Assembly: GCF_000426465.1 (NCBI RefSeq)
Contig: NZ_AUFK01000009.1
Coordinates: 62,001-126,000, forward strand
Reading direction: 5' to 3'
Origin: Epilithonimonas caeni DSM 17710
Lineage (GTDB): Bacteria; Bacteroidota; Bacteroidia; Flavobacteriales; Weeksellaceae
Length of the DNA: 64,000 bases
Below, in pieces: positions 26,894 through 35,269 of the stretch. The notes under the pieces were generated by a model, which saw only the letters and a program-made list of their open reading frames with translations, was not told the origin of the DNA and ran no database searches. The translations under genes and the position numbers were made by a program. Every line of letters begins with the position of its first letter. Within the stretch, counting starts at the first letter, position 1.

Positions 26894-27901
26894 GTGAAAA
26901 GATCATCCATAAAAGACATTGCCAGAATTGCAGGGGTTTCCGTAGCAACAGTATCTTATGTGCTTAACAGAAAGGAAGGTCAGAGGATCAGTGAGGAAAC
27001 TAAGAAAAAAATTTTCGAGGTAGCTGAAACGATTAACTATGTTCCCAACAGAAATGCCAGGAGTTTGAAGAATAATAAATCCAAACTATTGGGGCTTATC
27101 GTAGCCGATATCTCAAATGATTTTTATTCCAACATTGCGAGGAAACTGGAAGATAAAGCTCTACAATTAGGCTATTCGTTGATTATTGGTAGTTCTGATG
27201 AAAATGCCGCAAAATTTGAAAAGCTGATTGAACTTTTTTCCCAGCAACAGGTTGACGGAATGATCGTCGCGCCCGTGGTCGGTTCAGAAAGATCTCTAAT
27301 GAAATTGATCGAAAAGAATTATCCGGTCGTTACAATCGACAGATATTTGAAAGGTATTAGCCTTCCCGGGGTAATTTTGAATAACAGAGAGATTGCTGAA
27401 TCTACAACCGATCTCCTTTTAAAAAGAGCCTTTGACCAGATCATCTATATTGGCTACGATACAAAATTGGAACATCTTTTGGACAGACAAAAAGGTTTTG
27501 AATCCAGCATATCGGAATTTAGGGATGATGTTCTAACGAAAAATATTTTGGTCGGAATTGAAAATATTATGGAAGAGATTCAGGCTAAACTGAGGGATGC
27601 CTTAGGGAAAAAGCCCAAAAATACTGCTTTATATTTTTCCAGTAATAAACTAGCGGTTGCGGGACTTGCTTACCTTATCAAAAATAATATCAAGGTTCCA
27701 CAGGACGTTTCTGTTTTGGCCTTTGATGAGACAGAGGCATATCAATTATTTCCGACAGAGGTCAGTTACATCAAACAACCTTTGGAAGAAATGGCGGATG
27801 AGGCGATAACGATCTTGGACTCACTGATCGATCAGTATTCCAGAACTGCAAAGAAAATAACTTTATCAGCAAGTCTTATTCTTCGAAATTCGATCAAATA
27901 A
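26894..27901 (+). CDS. LacI-family regulator of the fructokinase locus
   Basis: A 335-residue repressor. The HTH at residues 5-25 (IKDIARIAGVSVATVSYVLN) and hinge helix (NRNARSLKNNKS) precede a periplasmic-binding-protein-like sugar domain. The start is GTG at 26894; the product begins MKRSSIKDIA exactly as in the family. It lies 34 bases before the fructokinase gene, and a perfect 12-bp palindrome fills that gap. The same core recurs before susC. The inducer is probably fructose or a related ketose or its phosphate. Confidence 0.93.
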   Translation: MKRSSIKDIARIAGVSVATVSYVLNRKEGQRISEETKKKIFEVAETINYVPNRNARSLKNNKSKLLGLIVADISNDFYSNIARKLEDKALQLGYSLIIGSSDENAAKFEKLIELFSQQQVDGMIVAPVVGSERSLMKLIEKNYPVVTIDRYLKGISLPGVILNNREIAESTTDLLLKRAFDQIIYIGYDTKLEHLLDRQKGFESSISEFRDDVLTKNILVGIENIMEEIQAKLRDALGKKPKNTALYFSSNKLAVAGLAYLIKNNIKVPQDVSVLAFDETEAYQLFPTEVSYIKQPLEEMADEAITILDSLIDQYSRTAKKITLSASLILRNSIK

Positions 27902-27918
27902 TTTTTTTACCAAATAAC

Positions 27919-27930
27919 TTAAACGTTTAA
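27919..27930 (+). promoter_or_regulatory. LacI operator before fructokinase
   Basis: TTAAACGTTTAA is a perfect 12-bp palindrome with a central CG, as LacI-family operators have. It starts 17 bases after the lacI stop and ends 5 bases before the fructokinase ATG. Confidence 0.7.
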
Positions 27931-27935
27931 TCAAA

Positions 27936-28850
27936 ATGAACAAAAAAAATAATAATTACGCTGTATGTTTCGGAGAAATACTCTGGGACATTTTTCCAAC
28001 CGGCGAACGAGCTGGTGGTGCGCCTTTCAACGTCGCTTATAATCTTGACAAAATGGGACTTGAAGTCCAAATGATCAGCAAAATAGGAAATGATGATCTG
28101 GGTAGGAAACTTATCGATCAGTTAGAAACCTGGAATATTTCTACAGATTTTATTCAAATTGATGATGAGAGACCAACAGGAACTGTTCTCGCAACATTCG
28201 ATGAGCAAGGAGAAGCACATTACGACATCATCAATAATGTGGCTTGGGATCATATCAAAATTTTACAAGCGCATAAAGACTTGGTCGAAAATTCTGACGC
28301 TTTCGTTTTTGGAAGTTTGATTGCAAGGAATGAAGAATCGAGAAAGACCTTACTGCAATTGATAGAATATTCGAAATTCAGAGTTTTTGATGTTAATTTC
28401 CGCCCGCCTTACATTGATTTTGAATTGGTTAAGACGTTATTAGGTAAAGCAGACCTGGTGAAAATGAACAAAGCCGAATTGCGGCAGATCATTGAATTTT
28501 TGGGCGAAGATTATATTGATGAAGACAAGAGCATCCAGCATATCCAGGATTATTTTGACCTGAATGAAATTGTCCTGACCAAAGGAAGCAAAGGCGCAAG
28601 ATATTTTGTCGGGAAAGAAACTTACACATTTCCAGCTGTTTCCATCGAGGTTAATGATACTGTCGGAAGCGGAGATTCTTTTCTTGCTGGATTTTTATCG
28701 AAAAGAATTCAAGGTAGATCACCGGAAGAAATTATGAGACAGGCCATTTCTCTGGGCGCATTCATCACTTCCAGATCGGGAGCTTGTCCGGATTACTCGT
28801 ATGAAGAATTCAGAACGTTCAGGGAAGAACATTTTAGTCCAACCATATAA
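27936..28850 (+). CDS. PfkB-family fructokinase
   Basis: A 304-residue ribokinase-fold sugar kinase. N-terminal FGEILWDIFPTGERAGGAPFN is the typical fructokinase substrate-binding start (GGAPFNVA). DTVGSGDSF near residue 245 holds the catalytic aspartate and anion hole. It would phosphorylate fructose or a related ketose with ATP in the cytoplasm. It is under the LacI operator and followed by a sugar transporter, porin and epimerase on the same strand. Confidence 0.9.
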   Translation: MNKKNNNYAVCFGEILWDIFPTGERAGGAPFNVAYNLDKMGLEVQMISKIGNDDLGRKLIDQLETWNISTDFIQIDDERPTGTVLATFDEQGEAHYDIINNVAWDHIKILQAHKDLVENSDAFVFGSLIARNEESRKTLLQLIEYSKFRVFDVNFRPPYIDFELVKTLLGKADLVKMNKAELRQIIEFLGEDYIDEDKSIQHIQDYFDLNEIVLTKGSKGARYFVGKETYTFPAVSIEVNDTVGSGDSFLAGFLSKRIQGRSPEEIMRQAISLGAFITSRSGACPDYSYEEFRTFREEHFSPTI

Positions 28851-28860
28851 AGATCAGGTT

Positions 28861-30105
28861 ATGAATACTGCAAAATTTACAGAAAAAAAATATTATGTCG
28901 TACTGGCATTCGTTATCTCGCTATTTTTCTTTTGGGCAATCGCTCTCACGATGGGCGATGTATTGAACAAACATTTTCAAAATGTCCTGAAAATTTCCAA
29001 ATCTGAATCCGGGTTAGTACAACTTTCGATTTTCGGAGCGTACGCTTTGATGGGTATTCCTGCGGGCTATTTTATGAAAAGATTTGGCTATAAGAAAGGC
29101 GTTATCCTGGGACTATCACTTTTTGCACTCGGATCATTTCTTTTCATACCAGCTGCTGATAAGATGTCATTCAATTTTTTCAGAATTGCTCTTTTTGTCC
29201 TGGCGATGGGAATGGCGACCTTGGAAACTGTGGCGCATCCTTTCGTAGCAGCATTGGGAAGTGAAGAGACTAGTGACCAGCGTGTCAATTTCGCACAGTC
29301 CTTCAACGGGTTGGGAGCCATCATCGGTCCTTTGTTAGGTGGGTTTTTTATCTTCGGAAGATCAGGATTGAACGATGATTCACTGGATTCGGTAAAAGAG
29401 CTGTACACTTGGATCGGCGTTGTGATCTTAGCAATTACCATTTTTTTTTCATTCATAAGAGTTCCGGGTCTAAAAGATCCTCATGCAGAAGATATTCATA
29501 TCTCGGAGAGTGAAAATGGAGCAGAGGCTTCTGTCTCGGATCCGCACGCACCGCTTTACAAACAGAGACATTTTATATTTGCCGTAATAGCGCAGTTTTT
29601 CAACATCGCCGCGCAAGGCGGAACTTGGGCGTATTTCATCAATTATGGTGTGGAAAAAATGCATTTGCCCGAGATCCAGGCCTCCTATTATTTTTCATTA
29701 AGTATGGCAATGATGATGATCGGGCGTTTTGTAGGGACATTTCTAATGAGGTTCATTGCTCCGAATAAGCTCCTGGCAATTTTCACGACCTGTAATATCA
29801 TATTGTGTCTGATCATTTCCCAAAGCTTCGGCTGGGTATCATTTATCAGTCTTATATTATTGAATTTATTCCTGAGCGTAATGTATCCTACGATTTTCAG
29901 TCTTGGTTTGAAAAGATTGGGAAGCAAAGTTTCGCAAGCGTCATCATTTCTTGTAATGGCAATGTTTGGAGGCGCAGTTTTCCCGCCATTAATGGGCAAG
30001 ATCGCGGAAACAGATATTGCACACGCTTATCTTCTTCCGATCATTTGTTATGTGGTAATTCTGTCGTTTGCTTTAAAGTTTTATAAACCGAAAACTCTAA
30101 AATAA
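28861..30105 (+). CDS. FucP-family sugar:H+ symporter (MFS)
   Basis: A 414-residue protein with twelve membrane helices, of the FHS (fucose/glucose/galactose permease) type. The open frame goes back to 28801 within the fructokinase gene, but the ATG at 28861 gives the usual N-terminus (KYYVVLAFVISLFFFWAIA) and lies 10 bases after the fructokinase stop. Features of the family include a GAYALMGIPAGYFMKRFGYK loop. With fructokinase it probably imports fructose or a similar monosaccharide. Confidence 0.9.
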   Translation: MNTAKFTEKKYYVVLAFVISLFFFWAIALTMGDVLNKHFQNVLKISKSESGLVQLSIFGAYALMGIPAGYFMKRFGYKKGVILGLSLFALGSFLFIPAADKMSFNFFRIALFVLAMGMATLETVAHPFVAALGSEETSDQRVNFAQSFNGLGAIIGPLLGGFFIFGRSGLNDDSLDSVKELYTWIGVVILAITIFFSFIRVPGLKDPHAEDIHISESENGAEASVSDPHAPLYKQRHFIFAVIAQFFNIAAQGGTWAYFINYGVEKMHLPEIQASYYFSLSMAMMMIGRFVGTFLMRFIAPNKLLAIFTTCNIILCLIISQSFGWVSFISLILLNLFLSVMYPTIFSLGLKRLGSKVSQASSFLVMAMFGGAVFPPLMGKIAETDIAHAYLLPIICYVVILSFALKFYKPKTLK

Positions 30106-30109
30106 AACA

Positions 30110-31519
30110 ATGAAAATCAATGTTTTAAAATGTAGCTTTGGGGTTTTGCTCCTCATTGCTCAGGTTTCTTTTGCTCAAATTGTGATCACCAACAAAGATT
30201 TTTCCTTTGGCACAACGGGCAGAATTGGTGCAGGGTATTCTCCGAATGCCGATGGAAAAACGGGAAAACAACTGAATCTTAATAATCAGGGTTCGCTCGG
30301 CGGAAGAATGGACCAGGGCGATTATGTGGATTTTTTGCCAGCATTTAATTTTACTCCAGTTGTGAATGGCGATAGTGCAAAAGCAACGAAAATTGATATG
30401 CAGGCTCGACTAAGTTTCTATTCCGGCGGAACTTTCCTTGGAAATGTAGATTCAAGATCAAATCAGGGGATGATCATCGCATTGCCGGAAGCTTTTGTGG
30501 AGGCTCGAAATATTATGGGAAGCGATTGGGATGCTTGGGCAGGTTCACGTTGGTTGAGATATGATGATGTTCACATTGCGGATTATTTTTATTTTGATGA
30601 CCATTCGGCTACGGGTTGGGGTTTCAGACATAAAAATACCAGATTTTCTATGTTTTTTCCCGCAGCGATTGACACGGCCGCTACGAATTCGACCCCATAC
30701 TCTTATACGAATGTGATCAGCGGAACAAAAAATCTGATCTACAGACAAAGGGAAGTGATGGTCCTGGAGCAGGTCATTCCATTTAATCATAATATTCATA
30801 GACTTAAACTTTTGGCAGAGTTTCATAACCTGGATAGGTCTGGAAAAAATTCGATGGAACAATATGCATCGGACCAGGGTTGGGTTTTTGGGGCCAAGTT
30901 GAATACCAGTTTGAAAACAAATATCAAAGGTTCTTTTAACCAAATCTCAGTACGTTACGGAACGGGAATTGCCAATGGCGGAGATAGCGGTAATACCCAG
31001 ACCTGGCGGACATACGGTGCTCCGGACGAAATTACCAAAACCTACAAAGGTGCTTATTCATTTACGGCAGTGGAACATCTATTGCTAAATCTTTCCAATC
31101 GCTGGTCTGCAAATGCCTACGCAGTTTTCACGATGAGCAAAGGAGGTTCTGACAGTGATAATAAAGCCTTAGACCATTACAATAGAGAGATTTTCAACAA
31201 GAAGTCGGAGTTCAATACTGGTTTAAGAGCGACTTATTATGTGAACAATTGGTTCCATATCTTGTCTGAATTGCATTACGCTTCCCGAACGGATGGAAAT
31301 CAAGACCCTGCTTCGATGGTAAAGCTGGTTTTGGCTCCAACGATTGTTCCAACAGCAGAAAGAAGCGTTTGGGCAAGACCACATATTCGTTTCATAGCGG
31401 AAGTTTCCAGATATAACAATCAGGCGATGAACAGCCTTTATTCCCCATTTTTACAGCAATCCGGTGCGAAAAGATTCGGAACTTATCTTGGTGTAAGAAC
31501 AGAGTGGTGGGTATTTTAA
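30110..31519 (+). CDS. Outer-membrane carbohydrate porin (LamB-like)
   Basis: A 469-residue protein with signal peptide (cleaved near SFAQ) and a large beta barrel ending GTYLGVRTEWWVF, a C-terminal aromatic strand. Aromatic-rich strands (SRWLRYDDVHIADYF) and overall length recall the maltoporin family (PF02264). It should let sugars pass the outer membrane for the adjacent MFS symporter. The gap to the transporter is 4 bases. Confidence 0.75.
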   Translation: MKINVLKCSFGVLLLIAQVSFAQIVITNKDFSFGTTGRIGAGYSPNADGKTGKQLNLNNQGSLGGRMDQGDYVDFLPAFNFTPVVNGDSAKATKIDMQARLSFYSGGTFLGNVDSRSNQGMIIALPEAFVEARNIMGSDWDAWAGSRWLRYDDVHIADYFYFDDHSATGWGFRHKNTRFSMFFPAAIDTAATNSTPYSYTNVISGTKNLIYRQREVMVLEQVIPFNHNIHRLKLLAEFHNLDRSGKNSMEQYASDQGWVFGAKLNTSLKTNIKGSFNQISVRYGTGIANGGDSGNTQTWRTYGAPDEITKTYKGAYSFTAVEHLLLNLSNRWSANAYAVFTMSKGGSDSDNKALDHYNREIFNKKSEFNTGLRATYYVNNWFHILSELHYASRTDGNQDPASMVKLVLAPTIVPTAERSVWARPHIRFIAEVSRYNNQAMNSLYSPFLQQSGAKRFGTYLGVRTEWWVF

Positions 31520-31545
31520 TGAATTAAAATTTTAAAATAGAAAAT

Positions 31546-32397
31546 ATGAATATAAAATTCGGGGCTTCACTTCTATCTTGGATCACACCGATCTGGACGC
31601 CGGAAGCAGGAAAATATGCCATTGAAAAAACAGCAGATGCAGGATTTGATCTGATAGAGGTACTACTGCCGACCTCGATGGAATTTAATTCAAAAGAAGT
31701 AAAAAAACAATTGAAGGACAATGGTCTGGATGTCGTTTGTTCTTTGAATTTACCGAAAGAAGCGCATATTCCTTTTTACCCAAAAGTTGCGGAAAAACTG
31801 ATCAAACAAGCCATCGACAAAACTTCGGAATTGGAAACCGACTTTTTAGGGGGCGTTCTTCACAGCGGGATCGGTGTTTTTTCAGGAAACCCCTTGACGG
31901 AGAATGAAGCAGAAATTATAACTGAAGTTTGGGGCAATATCGCTGATTATGGAAGAGAAAAAGGTGTCAATATAGGAATCGAACCCATCAACCGTTATGA
32001 ATCTTACGTTTGCAATAAGGCAGAAAATGTTTTGGATCTAATACAGAAAACAGGGAAGGATAATCTCTTTCTCCATCTTGATACGTTTCATATGAATATC
32101 GAGGAAAATAATTTCTATGATCCGGTCATCCTTGCTGATAAAAAGCTGAAACACCTTCACATCACAGAATCTCACAGAGGAATGCTGGGAGAGGGGACGG
32201 TCAATTGGGACGAACTTTTCAAAGCTTTGAAAGCAATCGATTTTCAAGGGAATCTTGTGTTGGAAAATTTCTCATCATCCATTCCGGGAATGCAACAGAT
32301 GGTCTCACTTTGGCAAAGATCCCCTTACGAAGCAGAAGAATTGGCCGTAGGCAGTTTGCAGTTTTTGAAGAGTTCTTTAAACGATTTTGTATTGTAG
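31546..32397 (+). CDS. Sugar phosphate isomerase/epimerase (ketose 3-epimerase-like)
   Basis: A 283-residue TIM barrel of the AP endonuclease 2 fold. Metal ligands fit E in IGIEPINRYE, D in LHLDTFHMNIEE, H in HLHITESHRG and E in LVLENF, as in D-tagatose/D-psicose 3-epimerases. It would convert a ketose to its C-3 epimer, feeding the fructokinase. It is the last gene of the LacI-controlled operon, 26 bases after the porin gene. Confidence 0.85.
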   Translation: MNIKFGASLLSWITPIWTPEAGKYAIEKTADAGFDLIEVLLPTSMEFNSKEVKKQLKDNGLDVVCSLNLPKEAHIPFYPKVAEKLIKQAIDKTSELETDFLGGVLHSGIGVFSGNPLTENEAEIITEVWGNIADYGREKGVNIGIEPINRYESYVCNKAENVLDLIQKTGKDNLFLHLDTFHMNIEENNFYDPVILADKKLKHLHITESHRGMLGEGTVNWDELFKALKAIDFQGNLVLENFSSSIPGMQQMVSLWQRSPYEAEELAVGSLQFLKSSLNDFVL

Positions 32398-32503
32398 TTC
32401 TGGGATCTTATAGACCGGATTTTAGGCAATGATATACTTTAGTGTACCAATTTTTAAATATAAAAAGCTTAATTTGTATTAGATAAATTTCTCTCAATTA
32501 GAT

Positions 32504-32732
32504 CTATTGAAATATAATTTTAAGAAAATAGTTCACTTCGACTGTCTCAACCTTTGCATTACTGATGCCGTGTTCAGCATTCGGAGGACAATACAGGCTG
32601 GTATTGGAACCCGCCTCAACGGTCTTGCCGTCGAGATAGAATGTGGCCCTTCCCTTAAGGATCTAGAAGAATTCTTCTTCAGGATGCCGATGGGGCGGGT
32701 GTTTGGATCTTAGCTTAGGTCTCTCTGAAAAA
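32504..32732 (-). pseudogene. Cupin gene remnant
   Basis: Read on the reverse strand, the frame gives PKLRSKHPPHRHPEEEFF, then a TAG (32663-32665), then ILKGRATFYLDGKTVEAG and a CPPNAEHGISN stretch. This is cupin motif 1 (HxHx3-4E...G) and motif 2 of a small cupin. It lacks the N-terminus: the coding similarity starts directly after the RidA-like gene's stop. A stop codon and truncation show it is inactive. Confidence 0.7.
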
Positions 32733-33170
32733 TTATTTTGGGAGATGTGCTATTAATTCGATTTCTAACTTTGCTTTTGGCATATACAATCTTTGTATTT
32801 GGACCCAAGTAGCGGCAGGAAAATCATTATGGTAATATTTTTTTCTCACATAGTTGAATTTTTTCATTTCCTCGATATCAGTGGTATATAAGTTTTCTTT
32901 CACTACATTTTCAAATGTTGCCCCAAAGCTGGCCAAGGAAGCTTTTAGGTCATTATAGACTGAGGTAATGCCTTCTGGTGTAATATCAGTGGTTACAGCC
33001 CCTGAAATATAAAGAACATTGTCGACCTTTAAAACTTGGCAATAGCCGGCAATTGTATCTTGTTTGAGTTTGTTGTTGTTCCAATGCCACTTTTCTTTTT
33101 TTAAATGCCTTTCTTGTGAAAAAGTATGGTTGAAAAGCAATAGAAGCGGAAGTAAGATGATGTATTTCAT
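32733..33170 (-). CDS. Exported RidA/YjgF-family protein
   Basis: A 145-residue protein with a signal peptide (about 1-18, ending FSQ) and a RidA fold. Typical RidA proteins deaminate enamine/imine intermediates in the cytoplasm using a conserved arginine; YMPKAKLEIELIAHLP matches the C-terminal signature, but the usual active-site Arg of VNR(I/V) motifs is replaced around WVQIQRLYMP. Export is unusual for this family. TAGCTTCG on the reverse strand at 33190-33197 may be its -7 element. Confidence 0.8.
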   Translation of the reverse strand: MKYIILLPLLLLFNHTFSQERHLKKEKWHWNNNKLKQDTIAGYCQVLKVDNVLYISGAVTTDITPEGITSVYNDLKASLASFGATFENVVKENLYTTDIEEMKKFNYVRKKYYHNDFPAATWVQIQRLYMPKAKLEIELIAHLPK

Positions 33171-33189
33171 ATAATAGGATTTAAGTATA

Positions 33190-33197
33190 CGAAGCTA
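33190..33197 (-). promoter_or_regulatory. Possible promoter of the RidA-like gene
   Basis: TAGCTTCG on the reverse strand, one base off TAnnTTTG, 20 bases before the ATG at 33170. Confidence 0.35.
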
Positions 33198-33240
33198 ATG
33201 AAATCTTAAATGAAATTATATATTGAGGTACGATGTCACA

Positions 33241-33267
33241 AAAAATCCCGACCAAAGTCAGGATTTT
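33241..33267 (-). terminator. Terminator after the small-protein remnant
   Basis: On the reverse strand AAAATCCTGAC pairs with the arm ending in GTCGGGATTTT (one wobble) and is followed by a T-run. It follows the remnant at 33277-33369. Confidence 0.6.
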
Positions 33268-33276
33268 CAACTCGAT

Positions 33277-33369
33277 TTATTTTTCTTCTCGGGCATCTCT
33301 GGCATGTGGATTTATATAGGTTCCATCTTTCTTTACGTGAACTATCCCACTAAAATGTGAGAACTGATT
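33277..33369 (-). pseudogene. Remnant of a small KDGTY-motif protein
   Basis: Thirty codons on the reverse strand, between a TAG (33370-33372) and a TAA (33277-33279), encode a tail with VHVKKDGTYINPHARDAREE. It resembles the VxKDGTYVxPHxRS ends of small bacterial proteins. No start codon is available, so it is probably the end of a decayed gene, but its terminator is still present. Confidence 0.4.
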
Positions 33370-33446
33370 CTATACTGAACGATAACAGCATTGATGTGTT
33401 TTTGTCGTAAAAATATCTTTCTGATAAGAGCTGATATAAAATAAAA

Positions 33447-33471
33447 AGCGAAGAGATTATTTCTCTTCGCT
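33447..33471 (-). terminator. Terminator of the susCD operon
   Basis: AGCGAAGAGA at 33447-33456 pairs with TCTCTTCGCT at 33462-33471. On the reverse strand a TTTTTATTTT tract follows. It stands 26 bases after the susD-like stop. Confidence 0.88.
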
Positions 33472-33496
33472 ATTGTTGATCAGAATATTGAACTAC

Positions 33497-35257
33497 TTAG
33501 TATCCAGGATTTTGTTTAAATTCCTTCGAAGCATCCAATGTTGCCTGTGGGATCGGGAAAATTCGTCTGTAGGGCTGAGAAGCAGGTTTTGCGGTTCCAG
33601 CAAGGTCAAACCTGCCGAATCTAATCAAAGCTTTTCGTCTGTAAAGCTCCCAATAAAGTTCGTAGCCTGACTCGTTAAGCAAAGTTGTAGCATTTAAACT
33701 TGCGATTTTGATACCAGGAGCATTGCCATACAAAGCTTCACGCGTTCTGCTGGTTCTCAGCAAATTGACATCGTCTAAAGCAGCTCCAATATTGTTTTTT
33801 CTGAAATATGCTTCTGCTCTCATCATATAGATTGTTCCCAATCTGTACAGAGGTACATCCATTCCGCTTGTTCCGTTGTTACCATACCCGGGATCGAATT
33901 CAAACTTGAAGTTTCTTACGCCTCTGTTGATCTGGGCCTGTGTAAATACAGCTTCTGATGGCTTGTCAAAATTAAGTTCCGGTGTGAAATCTGCAGCGAG
34001 TGTTGTGTTTTTTTCAGTGTATAATTTGTATACTTTGATCCTGCCATCTGACGTCATATCAAAGTTACCGTTGGCCAGTAGCTTTGGACCATATTGCTGC
34101 CCCACCTGTAAACCTCTGTTGAAATGGAACCAGGGCTTTCCTGTTCCTTCTACTTTGCTCGTGGAAGGGACGCTCACATCTGTACCATCATTTCTGAACC
34201 ACGTTCCGTCTTCATATTGATAGGTCCTATGGAAACGGGGGTCGCTGAAATTGCCTACCCACGTGTTGTAGAATTCAGGGGTGATACAAGACGCATTGGT
34301 TCCTCTATTGTCAGGTGAAGGTTTCTGGATTCTTTCCATGGACATATAGGCAAGGTCATTATCGGCATTTCTATTCGAGTTTTTCTTCTGAACAATAGAG
34401 AAGATCATCTCTTTGCTATCGCCATTATTGATGTCGAAATTGTGGAAATAATTGGACTCTAAACTGAAAAAACCAGAATTGATAATCAAAGAGGAATACT
34501 CGATCACCTTGTCCATGTCATTTCCGGTACCGCTAACAGCAGGTTCTAAAAAGTCAAAATTTGTAGATTCTCTCTTTTTCAAAACAGCTCTGTTAAGATA
34601 CATATCTGCCAGGAAAGCATAAGCCGCCTGTTTTGTAAATCTACCGGCGTGTGTATTTTTTGATTTGATATCGGCCAAATTAGGGATCAGACCTTCAACT
34701 TCTGTGATCAAAGCATCTATTGAAGTCTCAGCTTTCTTCACTTCGATAGGTGCATTAAGATCTGCCGGGTCTCTGTATGGTGCCTGACCGTACATCTCAA
34801 GCGTATTATAAGTGTAGAAGGCCAACAATGCTTTTGCTTCTGCTAAAAAAAGAGCCTTATCCGCCGAATTACTTTTCTCGATACTTCTGATGGCAGTTAG
34901 AGATTTAGTAATGCCAAGGGTCAGATTGTTCCATGTTGTTTTCACGACATCATTGTTGGGGTCCCAAGTGAACTCGTGCATGGCACGCCACTTTCCACCA
35001 TCGCCCCAGTCGCTTCCTCTTGTTGGCAACAATGCTTCATCCGTAGAGTACTCCTGTAATGCGAAAACACTTCCGTGATCCACAAATGTCCCATCGCCCA
35101 GCTGCCCGTAGGCTGCAGCTAAAGCACTTTCCGGAGCTCCGCCTTCCGTACCCAGGTTTTCATCTATAACTTGTTCATCGAGATTTGTACAGCTTATTAA
35201 TGCCATGGTTAAAAAAGCAAGTACAGCTTTGTTGATATTTAAATATTTAGATTTCAT
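33497..35257 (-). CDS. SusD/RagB-family nutrient-binding lipoprotein
   Basis: A 586-residue lipoprotein with lipobox LISC at about residue 23. The mature part is a SusD fold: helical TPR region with LTMAL... and NTLEMYGQAPYRDPA near residue 150, and the C-terminal TSRTREALYG and YRRIFPIPQ typical of the family. SusD proteins cap the TonB-linked SusC channel at the cell surface and bind glycans. It begins 12 bases after the SusC stop. The ligand is not evident; the shared operator points to a fructose-containing sugar. Confidence 0.95.
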   Translation of the reverse strand: MKSKYLNINKAVLAFLTMALISCTNLDEQVIDENLGTEGGAPESALAAAYGQLGDGTFVDHGSVFALQEYSTDEALLPTRGSDWGDGGKWRAMHEFTWDPNNDVVKTTWNNLTLGITKSLTAIRSIEKSNSADKALFLAEAKALLAFYTYNTLEMYGQAPYRDPADLNAPIEVKKAETSIDALITEVEGLIPNLADIKSKNTHAGRFTKQAAYAFLADMYLNRAVLKKRESTNFDFLEPAVSGTGNDMDKVIEYSSLIINSGFFSLESNYFHNFDINNGDSKEMIFSIVQKKNSNRNADNDLAYMSMERIQKPSPDNRGTNASCITPEFYNTWVGNFSDPRFHRTYQYEDGTWFRNDGTDVSVPSTSKVEGTGKPWFHFNRGLQVGQQYGPKLLANGNFDMTSDGRIKVYKLYTEKNTTLAADFTPELNFDKPSEAVFTQAQINRGVRNFKFEFDPGYGNNGTSGMDVPLYRLGTIYMMRAEAYFRKNNIGAALDDVNLLRTSRTREALYGNAPGIKIASLNATTLLNESGYELYWELYRRKALIRFGRFDLAGTAKPASQPYRRIFPIPQATLDASKEFKQNPGY

Positions 35258-35269
35258 AATTAAGTTAGA

